Assembly: GCF_030848805.1 (NCBI RefSeq)
Contig: NC_092361.1
Coordinates: 17,939,406 to 18,003,405, forward strand
DNA: 64,000 bases
From: Temnothorax longispinosus
Lineage: Eukaryota > Arthropoda > Insecta > Hymenoptera > Formicidae
Reading direction: 5' to 3'
Shown: one piece after another, positions 1-11,440 of the stretch
Position numbering within the stretch: position 1 is the first letter of the stretch
Layout: each line of letters starts with the position of its first letter
The notes under the pieces: generated by a model
The model's input: the letters and a program-made list of their open reading frames with translations, nothing else
Told to the model about the DNA's origin: nothing
The model's database searches: none
Translations under genes and position numbers: made by a program

Positions 1-95
1 ACATTTTCATTGTTGACCGGTGCAATCTAAACAATACGACTATATTTATGGAATCAGCTGTGTTGATAATATGACATCTATCTCGATATTTAAAG

Positions 96-3000
96 GTAAA
101 CCCCATAGGAGAAGATGGAAATAAATCAATCAAGTTGGCTATCTCAGATGGAATTCCTATAATTTCCATGGATGCAAGTATGTCGGATGAAAAGTTGCAA
201 AAAAATAACACAGCGTCACTGGAAAAGGAGAAGGAAGACAAGAACATTCTTAACTCTTTACCTATTGCCACAGTTAAGGAAATAGAAGGCTACGAGAATC
301 AATTAGGAGAAGCTGATCCACTTCCAAATTCTTATATTAGATTTATGGAGCGCAGTGGCGAAGAACTTGATGGTAAAGCACATTTTCTGATTTGTATAAT
401 GTTAAAATAGTGTCATAATATTAAAATATTGCTTAATTATCATAATGTATTGCATCGCTTTCCAACATTATTAATATATGTATACTAAATATGTCTTTAA
501 TAGTCATATCTTACATATATATTAAATTGTAAATGTTATGTTAAACTCTTACGTTAATATGAACTTTTTTTTTATATATTGTTTATATATTGTTATTATA
601 TCATCTAAAAAAACATTTTAAATGTCATTTTAAGGAGAAGTAGAATATGACCTAGATGAGGAAGACACCGCATGGCTTTCTATCGTGAACGAAAGAAGAT
701 TGGCGTCTGGATTAACGCCTGCGTTAGAACCTGATACATTTGAGCTGTTGATGGACAGACTAGAGAAAGAGTCGTATTTTCAACAACAAAGTAACGGCGG
801 CAGTGGCGTTGCTGCAGACGAAGACGCAGTCTGTTGCATTTGCATGGACGGAGAATGTCAGAATAGTAATGCAATCCTGTTCTGTGATATGTGTAATCTT
901 GCTGTTCATCAAGATTGTTACGGTGTGCCGTACATACCTGAGGGCCAATGGTTGTGTAGAAGGTGTCTACAGAGTCCATCCAGGGCTGTAGATTGTGTCC
1001 TTTGTCCGAACAGAGGCGGCGCTTTCAAACAGACTGATCGTCCTGCGACGTGGGCTCACGTAGTATGCGCTCTATGGATACCAGAAGTAAGATTCGCTAA
1101 CACAGTGTTTTTGGAGCCCATCGACAGTGTAGAGAGTATACCGCAAGCTCGTTGGAAGCTCACGTGTTCTGTATGTAAGCGCAAAGGTGCCGGCGCATGC
1201 ATTCAGTGTCACAAGAGCAATTGTTACTCAGCATTCCATGTAACTTGTGCTCAGCAAGCTGGCCTATGCATGCGTATGAGAACAGTACAACCTGCTAACG
1301 GTGAACCGATGCTGGTGCAAAAGACAGCTTATTGCGAGACTCATACACCCGTCGATTATCAGCCTTCCACGAATCCTGTGGATGCGCGAAGGAGAGCAAT
1401 AGCCAACAAGAAAAGTTCATCGGCACCTGTTATTTCTATTCCCACCATTCCACCTGAAAGGATCAGAGAAATTGCCAAGTAATAAAATTATTATTTTTAT
1501 TTATACAGTTTGAACACATTCTGCATAATAAAACAATATTTTAATGGTTAAATTTATACATGTTGTCTTATTTTAATTAGTTTGGCGGAAGGAATACCAA
1601 AAAGAAGTCAATTGATACAACGTCTCATTGCTTATTGGACACTGAAGCGGCAATACAGAAATGGTGTTCCACTTCTTAGAAGATTGCAAAGTTCCCACCC
1701 ACAATCTAGACCACCTCCGCTCGGAGAACATCCCTCTTCGCCGACGCATGATAGTGAATTGCGAGAAGAATTATATCGTCAGCTTAAATATTGGCAATGT
1801 TTACGTCAAGATTTGGAACGTGCGCGATTGCTATGTGAATTAGTACGGAAGCGCGAAAAATTAAAAAAAGAACTGTTCAAAGTGTTAGTATACTTGCGAC
1901 AGATTTTGAATGATATTGATATATTTATTAATATAATCGGCATTAATATATTTTAAAAATATTAACTAATAAAATAGAATAATAGGAAACTGTGTAGATG
2001 CTTAAAAAATTTTTTGAATTAAATCTTTAAATTTTTTAGAATTTTACAATGCCAATTTATAATAAAATTTCCGAAAAATATTAACTTTGAGAAAAATTGA
2101 TTACAGGAAAGAAAAGTGTTTATGGCTCAAATTGCGGCCATTGGACAGTGTTTTACGTACATTGTTAGAAGCTATGAAAGCGAAAGATGTAAATGATGTG
2201 TTTGGACAACCAGTCAATACCAAAGAAGTTCCGGATTATCTCGATATAGTGTCAAAACCCATGGATCTCTCTACTATGCAGGTAATTATAATTATTTTAC
2301 ATTGTGTTTATCCATATACTTATTAATTATATATTATTATACTTATTAAAGTATATTTTTTAATCACCTGATCGAAATATAATCTATAATTATTTGTTAC
2401 ATTTTTTATTACAGGCAAAATTAGAAAAGCAAGATTATGATTCCATCGCGGCGTTTGAAGCTGATTTCAATTTAATGGTGAAGAACTGCCTGGAATATAA
2501 TCGGAAAGATACCATGTTTTATCGAGCAGGAATGAAAATGAAGGAACAAGGTGGAATCTTGATAGAACAGATTCGCAAAGATTATCCTGAGCTCGATCCG
2601 GCCTCTGAATCGGAACAAGTCGGTTCTAAATCTAGAAAAAGAGAGAGATCGAATCGTAATCGCGTGGAAACGGAATCGCAGTCCAGTGAGAAGGAGATTG
2701 GTGGAGGTGTAAACAGAAGAACAGCGGTGTTGTTCACTCGCAAAGCTAGAGCGCGTAATGCTAAAAGCGGCCAAATGTTTCTTACGGAGGATGATAAAAA
2801 GAAGCAAAGTGATAGTTTTAAAATATATAGGTAATCACCGCAATACAATGTAATCACGGTAGCTTCACACAATATATATAACTATATAAATGTTTATAAC
2901 AAAATATACCTATGTATGTATAAAATATCTATAATGTAATTAAACGAAGCAAGAATACACATTATTTTCTGAATGATGCTTTTCTGGCTTATAATATACT

Positions 3001-4055
3001 AACAATATTCAAAATTTGCTCAAATTGCTACAAAAATTTGCTCAAATATTTGTGCCACAAAAAGTCGCATACACAATTAATATTTCTAGGAGTGGAGCAA
3101 CGGATAGCGATATGGGTGAGGGAGAGAGCCAATCATCAAGCTGTAGTAGTTGCCCCACGAGTAGATCCACTACTCCTGGTCCAGAAGAGGAGAAGCAACG
3201 ACAAGAGATTGCTGATACAAAAAAAGAAAATGAAACTAAACAAACGAGCACTGGTAGCGGGTTAGAAGCTTTGCAGCTCGTATGGGCTAAATGTCGTGGA
3301 TATCCTTGGTATCCGGCCCTGATCATTGATCCTAGTACACCTCGGGGCACTATACATAAAGGGGTTCCAATACCAGCACCGCCTGATGATGTTCTGGCGC
3401 TTGCAGACAATTACAAGGAGCCAGTTTTTCTTGTACTTTTCTTTGACACAAAGCGCACATGGTAATGATCCTTAGTTAACGTAGGAACGCATGTTTTTGA
3501 TCATAGATTTAGTGCACATTTCTTAATGAGTTAAAAAATGAATAATAAATTTAACTGCATCCGATTAACAAAAATTTGTCAAAAATTTTTTAAACTGATA
3601 ACAACTTTTGATAGAAGAATAATTTCAGGTTTTAATAAGAAGTACCATTCTATTATATACATACAAATGTTTTATATGTATTTACATCATACACAAGTTT
3701 AGTACATAAAACATATGATACGATAAAATTATAAAATGCATGGAGAGATAATCTCGAAGCAGGAAAATACAAATTCTACAACTTTGCAAAAAAATTAATT
3801 TTTGTTTAATCATACAAAAGCAAACACATAATTTATTGAACAGTAAAAATATTCAATTTAATAATATTTTTCAGGCAATGGCTGCCAGGCGAGAAATTAG
3901 AAAAACTTGGAGTATCGCAGGAAGTTGACGAAGCGAAATTGATCGAATCGCGTAAACCTACGGATAGAAAAGCCGTAAAGAAAGCTTATCAAGATGCTTT
4001 ACATTACCGCAAACAAACACATAACGCGGTATTAGACAATACGTCCACTGGATAA
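96..4055 (+). CDS. Br140: Bromodomain and PHD finger protein (Br140/BRPF family, peregrin-like), 5' partial
   Basis: BRPF proteins are scaffolds of MOZ/MORF-type histone acetyltransferase complexes in the nucleus. Visible coding exons are about 96-372, 635-1478, 1581-1883, 2107-2281, 2415-2830, 3090-3461 and 3875-4055. Their phases join without a break to a TAA at 4053-4055, giving about 855 residues. Order of domains: an EPL1-like stretch (SYIRFMERSGEELDG, continuing as EVEYDLDEEDTAW), a PHD finger starting CCICMDGECQNSNAILFCDMC-like, a zinc knuckle and extended PHD (WAHVVCALWIPEV, CIQCHKSNCYSAFHVTC), a linker with a YWTLKRQYRNGVPLLRRLQS segment, a bromodomain split over exons 4 and 5 (KEVPDYLDIVSKPMD, CLEYNRKDTMFYRAG), an acidic/basic linker and a C-terminal PWWP domain (VWAKCRGYPWYPALI). 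The first visible exon must start between 75 and about 140 because an in-frame stop lies at 72-74; the AG at 94-95 is my guess. The N-terminus is outside the window. It converges on pyd3. Confidence 0.95.
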
Positions 4056-4162
4056 ATGTTGTAAATATAATATATATATAGAATTAGAATATGATAAAAT
4101 ATGTAAGTAATCTGAAAAAACTTCTTAGTTAAATAACACAAGGCTGCAAATTTTGACTTTTT
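4056..4162. other. Br140 3' flank
   Basis: A short AT-rich stretch after the Br140 stop. No canonical AATAAA is visible before the transposon-like element that follows. The real 3' end of the transcript cannot be placed from sequence alone. Confidence 0.5.
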
Positions 4163-5053
4163 CTCTGCGTTCTGGAAAAGAACGGTGGTTTCTTATATAG
4201 TTTTTTTGTGGGCTGAATTTGAATCCGTAAGCAAAAATGTCCTATCACGTCAAGTTAGCGAGAAAAATGAAGTTAACTCCCCACTTCTTAAAAAACGTGA
4301 TTTTGACCATTTTTGAAGATTCGTAACTGGCAAACCCGATATGTGAAAGACTTTTTAAATGTCTTAAATTAAAGTTTGAACATTGTAGTTTAATATGAGA
4401 ATGTCAAATCTTTTAACGCAGGCACCATCAAACCTCAGGCGCATTTTGTAAGGATACGCTTCGAGCGCACGCGTACGTGCCTTCTTTTGATGAGCGTATC
4501 CCCATCTTTCAGGTGGGCCGGCTTTTCATTCTAGTATCTGACGAGGATTTTCTGGAGGTTTAATTGATTTTTTGCGTATATAACTTGGCGAAAGGATCTA
4601 TGAGCGTATGACGTTTCTTTTATATTTTCCAACAGAAGCAATCATTGTTTACACAAATAAAATAAATAATTTTTTACAAAGTATGATGTTTTATTTCTAT
4701 GTATTAAATTCTATTGAAAATTTTACTTTTTACAATGATTTTGCAGAGGTCTGGAATAAACCGTACACCAACCTTTAAAAATAAAGCACCTAAGGTTTGA
4801 GTGTGTCTAAAAAATTTGATATTCTCATATTAAAGTACAATGTTTAAGTTTTAATTTAAGACATATTAAAAGTCTTTTGCACATTGAGTTTGTCAGCTAA
4901 CGAATCTTGAAAAACGATGTAAAACGCGTTTTTAAGAGACTTTAACTCCATTTTTCTCGCAATACTGACGTGATAGGACACTTTTGCTTACGGATTCGGA
5001 TTCAGCGCACATAAAACTATAAGAAATCACCGTTCGCAAAATCACGCAGACTT
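4163..5053. mobile_element. Non-autonomous DNA element with about 260-bp terminal inverted repeats
   Basis: The left part (from TCTGCGTTCTGG, about 4163-4415) and the reverse complement of the right part (about 4795-5053) align over most of their length. Shared blocks include GAATCCGTAAGCAAAA, GTCCTATCACGTCA, GCGAGAAAAATG and ATGTCTTAAATTAAA. The arms have diverged noticeably, so the insertion looks old. The interior (about 4430-4790) is slightly more GC-rich and has no transposase reading frame. The family is not recognised; the long inverted repeats fit a foldback or long-TIR class II remnant. Confidence 0.75.
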
Positions 5054-6112
5054 GTGTAATTTATGAATTAGGTAATATATTATATTAAAATATATTATAT
5101 CTTATATATATAGGTAATATTTAATATACAGGATAATAATATATAAGAAACTAATGATACAACTGTGTAATTGATACAGTAATCTTTCTTGTAAAATATA
5201 TATACAGAATATTGCAAATCTAATTGATTTGATAATTGATTTGAATACTGAGTCCACATAATAATAGTACCAATATTTCTGAGAAATTATATTTATATGA
5301 ATATTTCTATCAATTATTGTTTTAAAATTTCGTTATTGTATAAAATCAAAAAACAATTGTACATATAATTGGTACTTTTTATATAATTTTTAATCTTTGA
5401 TTTTATTTGAAATTCATACTAAATTAATGCTATATTTTCTTAATAACCAATATTTGACATTTTTACAAAAAAAACTGCAAAATGTATTTCAACATTGTAC
5501 AATATAAAAAGTTTTAATTTGTAGAGATATTAATGTAAATCATTATATTAATTTACCAAAGCAGAGAAGGCTCGTCTGAGGGTAGATTTTAAATATCAAT
5601 ATTGTATAAAATGCTATTACATAATTTATTAAAGTTTTTAGATCGATCTAAATTTTATACAAAATTTGCAGGTTTGATAATTTATATAAAATTGGCAAAT
5701 CTTACTACATTTTACAACAAAGTGAAATAGTGAAATTGTAATTTTCTTTTGATGCAATTTATGTTTATATGAATTTTGTTGTAACAGATGCGTGGAACAA
5801 ATAAATCATTTATGTTATGGAAAAATATAAAGTTTTTTTATAAACCTCAGAAAACTCAATGCGTCAATAGATATATTTTAAACCTCAGATAGGTACTGTA
5901 TCCGGAGTGCAAAGTGTATTATAGAATTAAATTTTATTCTTGAAAATATAAATATTGATTGCACATTTAATGGCGATATACGTATATAATATACAAATAC
6001 ATTTGATTATCAAAATTTTTAAAATTTAAGCTTATATGTAATTTTAATTATATAACTTTTTAATTATAAACTTCGTAAAATTTGCATTGGTAAAATTGTT
6101 TTTTTTTTTTTT
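5054..6112. other. AT-rich intergenic region between convergent Br140 and pyd3
   Basis: About 1 kb of low-complexity AT-rich sequence separating two convergent genes. It probably holds the pyd3 3' UTR at its right end, including a long T run at 6099-6114 read from the plus strand. No reading frame, RNA gene or clear repeat could be supported. Confidence 0.6.
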
Positions 6113-8320
6113 TTAATCTTGTTTACCATCCCGCTTTGAAACATATTCAGCAAGTTCTTTAGCATACATGTCGAGTCTTTGGGTCATCTGAAAAAATTCA
6201 TAAGACAGAATAAATATAGTAGAATTTACATATTTCTTAAATGTATTTATATCATAGTTTTGGAGGTAATGGAGAATTTGTGAAATATATTCGATAAGGT
6301 ATACTTATTATCGATTATATTTCAATAAAAGGCATTCAAATTTCTTTTTTCATTTCAGATAATTCACATTTTCAAACAAATGTACAAATTTTTATTATGT
6401 GAACTAATTCTCTCCTCCCTCTCTCCGCTCATTAAATATCTACGGTATTTATTAAATGCTTTCTTGAATCACAAGTTAATGTAATAACAAACTTAGTGCT
6501 ACTATAATTTTATATATTCTATGTACGATGAATAATCAGAAAATGTGAAATACTTACTCTAAATACCCACGTATCTTTCATGTGTCGACACATGTTGAGG
6601 TCCAATTCTCCAACGAGCAGTCCATCTTTGTGCCGACTTAGACCTGGAGTTCGCGAGCCATCGGGGGCGGTAATATAACTAGAGCCATAAAAGTGTCCAA
6701 AATCGTTATGCGCTGGTTTTCCATCGCCAGAGGTAAATTCATTTGCGAAACGCTCGGTTCCTACGCGATTGATAGCGCATGTGTAATAACTATTTGCTAT
6801 CGCGGCGCATCTTGCTTCGATTGGCCATAAATGTTCCGATAATTTGTCAATAGTTGCGTTTGGATTAAAAACGATCTGAAAAAATGTAAAGGAGATTATA
6901 TGATTGAGAAACTTCGGATAAGATATTAATTAAATTGTGAATTAAATTGTGAAAGATGTGAAAGAAAGAATTCTTCCGCAAAAGAAAATTGACTTCAAAT
7001 TTTATGAGAAATAGACGTTGCACGTCGAATTTGTGGCCGTACATGTAGAAACGTCTATGATCTGTGACTCACCTCCGCCCCATTCAACCCAAACATCAAC
7101 CAGTTCAATGGATGATGGCGCCCGTAACATATGTTAATCGCGATGCGCCCAAAACAGGTGTCAAATACTGGGTGGCCTGTGTTGCCCTCCATGTAGTAGG
7201 TAGATTCGTTAAAATCTCCATTACGGGGAATATGATTCTTCCTATGTTTACCAAGGACTGTACCATCGGTGTTGATCACCACGCAGGTGTTCCAGATGGT
7301 ATCGCCGTCAGTAGAATCTCTCTCCAAAATCGGCGATATTATTACCATGTTGTATTCCTTAGCGAAATTAGACAAAAACTGGGTCGTGACCCCAGTCTCG
7401 GCATCCTCAGCAAACTCACACCACGGATACTTTTCCCTCGTGCAAAAAGCGAACGGCATAGCTGTGATGATCGCACAGATTGATTATTACGCAAATTTAC
7501 ATATAACAAAACTATTATAATACTATATATGTATACACACAACTATGTATATCATATATAATGAATCTCACGTACTCCATGCTTCTTGGAAACATAAAAT
7601 GTTAACTTGACGTTGAGCTGCTTGCACAATATATGTTCCAATTTTCTTATGTATTTCATCTCGTTGAACTTGAACTGTTTCCCATGTTGCTGCTTTTATG
7701 CAGTGTTGTATCAGTCCAACGCGAACTAGACGTGGGGGACGAAGCTGTTCTTTGATCTTACTAACCATCTGCCATCCTCTTATTTGAAAATGCTCATCTT
7801 CCCAATTTATATCTAATGGTCTAAGAATAATATATATAAATGTCTCACTTGTACTTGTAGGATTAATTGATAGAATTTATGTTGTGCATATAGATTTAAC
7901 TCTGTTTTTCAAAACTATATATTTATATATCTTATTAAGAACTTTGCATTATATAGTTTTTGTATTTAAGTACATATTCCATATACGCAATGTATAATTA
8001 TTCATTGAACAAATTACGACAATTAGATACAAGTTATTGAGCTGCTATCGATATTGCAATCAAAACAGATATAAAATGAAAACTGTAAAACGGAAATATA
8101 TGCCTTTATTTCTGCTCATAAAGTTTCATGTGACCAAGTGAAGTATTCTTATATAAATTACATATACATAGAAAGAAAATTTATTGTATAAATATATTTT
8201 GTGATATATAAATTCTTACTTAGATGAGTTTCCATATAAAATATGTTTAACTTTAGCCAATTTTTCCTTTGGTATATATTTTTCTAAAATTTCTTCCACA
8301 GTTTCCTGAGTTTCCTCCAT
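6113..8320 (-). CDS. pyd3: Beta-ureidopropionase (beta-alanine synthase)
   Basis: This carbon-nitrogen hydrolase performs the last step of pyrimidine breakdown, releasing beta-alanine, CO2 and ammonia from N-carbamoyl-beta-alanine in the cytosol. In insects beta-alanine also feeds cuticle tanning. Five coding exons on the minus strand are 8220-8320, 7576-7820, 7073-7461, 6558-6875 and 6113-6187. Phases agree and give 375 residues, close to the usual length. The start MEETQETVEEILEKYIP matches the helical N-terminus of the family. The nitrilase-type catalytic residues are visible: Glu in CFQEAW (about 113), Lys in RKNHIPR (about 190) and Cys in NICYGRHHP (about 227). WPIEARCAAIANSYYTCAIN and PGLSRHKDGLLVGELDL are family hallmarks. 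A plausible 5' UTR acceptor lies about 75 bases upstream of the ATG. The gene is head-to-head with YL-1, with 1.2 kb between the two start codons. Nothing is broken. Confidence 0.97.
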
Positions 8321-9520
8321 GATTGCTATCTGTTGCCTTGCTTCTCGACTGAATAATCTTGAAGCTCGAAGTTCAGCAAATGTGATAGCACCTCTCCCCA
8401 CTGTCAAAATGCAAAGCAACAGCAAACATGAGATTAGACAACACAGGAGAAAAAGATAGATATAGGCATATGAGAAGTCCTAACACCATTACGTGATATT
8501 TATGTTCATTTTAGATATTATCACGTCACAACACATAACATGACATTAATATATGTTATAAGCACGTATTATAATATTATTGTTGTATCATGTTAATAGC
8601 AAAGCAAAGTCGTTTTATTCAAATTTGTTTTACTCATCATATTAAATGTAAATATGTACAAATATATGCATTTAATTAATATAGATGCATATTGCATTAG
8701 AAAATATTCATAATTACAGACACAATTTTATTACCTATATATAATGGAAAGATATATTTTTTCCTGTAGAATCAAAATCTATATCAATCTAAATTAAATA
8801 GAAACTTGTCATGCATCGCAGATTGTTAACTTCATAGTACATAAGGCAATACGTTTATTATGTACAGTTGTAATTTGTTACAATGTAAAGCTACAATTTT
8901 TGATTGTGCGGAATTGAGCATCAATTGAGGAACAATTTATCGCATAATAGCGTAAAATACATACGTAATTTTTATAAAGCACAATCGTGGCGCACGATTA
9001 TCTTATCTGTACGGTCGTGTCAACCAGTCAAACCAGTGCAAACATATCAAATCACATAACGTAACGGAAAAATACAATCGAGAATCTCAAAATTTACATT
9101 TGCCATCATAAGATGGCAGAAATGTCGGATCCATTTGACAGCTGACCACGGTATACCATATTACGATAATGCAGTTTGGCTTCCACATGTTTGTATTGTT
9201 TGTAAGCAAGTTGATAGCTGCGTCAAGTAACAGGCAAATTCTAGGAGCAAATTATTCGTGAACTCTTTAAAGCGTGATAAAACAATATTTACGTTGTCTG
9301 TGAGCTTGGCGAGATAAAGACTCGGAAGTAGAACGGAATATTCCAAGACTGAAGGTTCTAATCTAAATATAACCTTACTTAGCGGAGTATTAAGAATGAT
9401 TTGTCATCAATAAAACTGTGTTCTAATAATTTTGCATTTTGCTCTTTTCTCTCAGGTAAGACGTAATTAGATAACGTATCAGTTGTATTGAAAGTTGCTA
9501 GTCCAGAAAGTTTCCCAACG
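8321..9520. promoter_or_regulatory. Head-to-head intergenic region of pyd3 and YL-1
   Basis: Both genes start outward from this 1.2-kb region, so it must contain the 5' UTRs and promoters of both. The pyd3 side has a probable UTR exon, with an acceptor-like TTTTGACAG on the minus strand near 8400. The YL-1 side has a pyrimidine tract followed by CTCAGGTAAG near 9450-9460, possibly a UTR intron boundary. No TATA box stands out. The rest is AT-rich without recognised elements. Confidence 0.5.
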
Positions 9521-11332
9521 ATGGCTGCGACGAGAGAAAAGCGTGCGAATGCTGGCAATAAAATGGCAAGATTGTTGAATGAGGAGGAGGAAGATGATTT
9601 CTATAAAACTACATACGGTGGCTTCGATGAAGTGGAACAGGATCACGATTACATGTTTGTGGTCTCCATAGTGCTACCATAATGAAAACTCACAAGGTAT
9701 ATAAATGTCTGAATTTTAGGGAAGAAGATGAAGCGGAGGACGAAGTGGATTCGGACTTTAGCATTGATGAGAATGATGAGCCGGTATCCGATACCGAGCA
9801 AGAGGGGCCGAAAAAGAAACGCAGATTAGTGACGAAAGCGTATAAGGAGCCTAAACCTGCTGCGCAATCAACGCCCAGAGAAAGGAAGATAAAACAATCG
9901 AAACCAGATAAGATTTTCATAGACGGCATAGGTAACGCGAATACTTCAGCATGAATTACATGTTTTCTTCCAAAATGTTTGGCCGTAACGATCTTGTGCA
10001 GAGAGAAAATCAATACGCCGCTCTACCGCCGCAAAGTCGGCAGCTACGCAGAAACGCTTGCGTGAGAGAAACGAGGATCAGAGGCGGAAGATAAAAGTTG
10101 TAAAGCATGATATATGGAAACCCACTCAGGAGGAATTACTAGAAGAAGCGTTGCAAACAGAGGAACTTAATGTGAAATCGTTGGGTATGTATATAAAATG
10201 AGTTTATATCTAACAAGATTTTTTATTCAGGCACTTTTGGTTTCTCTGACTAAGAATGGAAAATACAAATTAAATGGAAAAACTAAAAATGAGTTTAAAA
10301 CAATGTATCAAAATCATATTCCTAAAGAATAAAAAAAATTTCAAAAATGTTAAGAATGTACCTTTAAAACATAGCTACGATTTTTTTACATTTGCAGAAA
10401 AATATCAGAAACTAGAAAATGAAAAAAAGACCACGAGAACTGTGAGAAAGACACATACTGGACCGATGATTAGGTATCAATCAGTGTCGATGCCAGTCAT
10501 GGTATTATCTGAGACACGCGTGGATGAAGATGAAAAAATCAATGTTGAATGTGATGATGAGAAAACAGGAAATTCTAATAACCCAGGTTCTGACAGCTCT
10601 CCAAAAGAAGGAAGGTATATATTTCATTTATTTTTTCTAATTAAAACAATGTTTTTGTCAATGTTAAAATATAACAGGATATAAAGAAGAGAAAACCTCT
10701 AAAATAAATGTTTAAAGTATACTGGATTTAATATTTTTTAACCCTATTTATTTAATATATTTCAGCGAAACAGAGTCAAAAACAGATGGGAAAGACGATA
10801 ACAGGGAAGAATCTGCGGATACAGCTGTCTCTGCGCCCACTAAAGAAAAAGATATTCATGCCGAAGAAACCGGGACATTTTATGAACGGACGTTTATTAC
10901 TTTTGAAAACGAGCAATCGTACCTAGACGTATTTAAGAAATCGACACAACAAAGGCCGCCGTTGAAGCCTCTATGTGCAATCACACGGTAAAAAAATATT
11001 TAAAGTTATTGTTAAAGTTGCCTATCTGCATTTTGCTATTTGTGAACAAATGATATAATCTAGCATTTAAAAAAAAATTAAATTTGGATTGTTTTGTTAG
11101 ATTGCCTGCTAAGTATCTGGATCCTATGACACAATTACCGTATAAAAATGTACAGACTTTTCGATTGCTTCGAGAAGCTTATTATCAGCAGTTAGAAGGT
11201 CGGACTGATCTTAACGATGCCTCTCAAAGTCCAGAATTATCGCGATGGCTTGAATGGCGACAGAAAAATCATAGTAATTCTCAGAGAAATACTATTCGTC
11301 TGGAGTCAGCATCTTTACCTGTATCTTCATAA
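9521..11332 (+). CDS. YL-1: YL-1/VPS72 subunit of SWR1/SRCAP- and Tip60-type chromatin remodelling complexes
   Basis: YL-1 is an H2A.Z/H2A.v chaperone that delivers the variant histone to SRCAP/Tip60-type remodellers. Six exons are 9521-9654, 9720-9931, 10002-10184, 10398-10614, 10766-10987 and 11101-11332. Phases are consistent and give 399 residues. The N-terminus has EEEEDDFYKTTYGGFDE and an acidic DEVDSDFSIDENDEP segment, the part that binds H2A.Z in the family. It is followed by KKKRRLVTKAYKEP, a basic central region (RKSIRRSTAA, QEELLEEALQTEELN, GPMIRYQS) and the C-terminal YL1 domain (CAITRLPAKYLDPMTQLPY then FRLLREAYYQQL). The exon 1 donor is the least certain boundary; GTTTGT at 9655 keeps the frame. 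An AATAAA lies about 100 bases past the stop. It converges on Rab11 across a 4-kb gap. Confidence 0.95.
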
Positions 11333-11434
11333 TCTTCTTTTCCTACTTGTAAGTAGGAATGTAGGATTAAAAATAGCCGGTTTTTTTGTTATTCCCACGA
11401 CCTACTATAAATTAAATTTTTACTATGTATTTAT

Positions 11435-11440
11435 AATAAA
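11435..11440 (+). terminator. Candidate polyadenylation signal of YL-1
   Basis: A canonical AATAAA about 100 bases after the YL-1 stop codon. A second one follows near 11573. Position relative to the stop is normal for a short 3' UTR; use is not shown. Confidence 0.5.
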
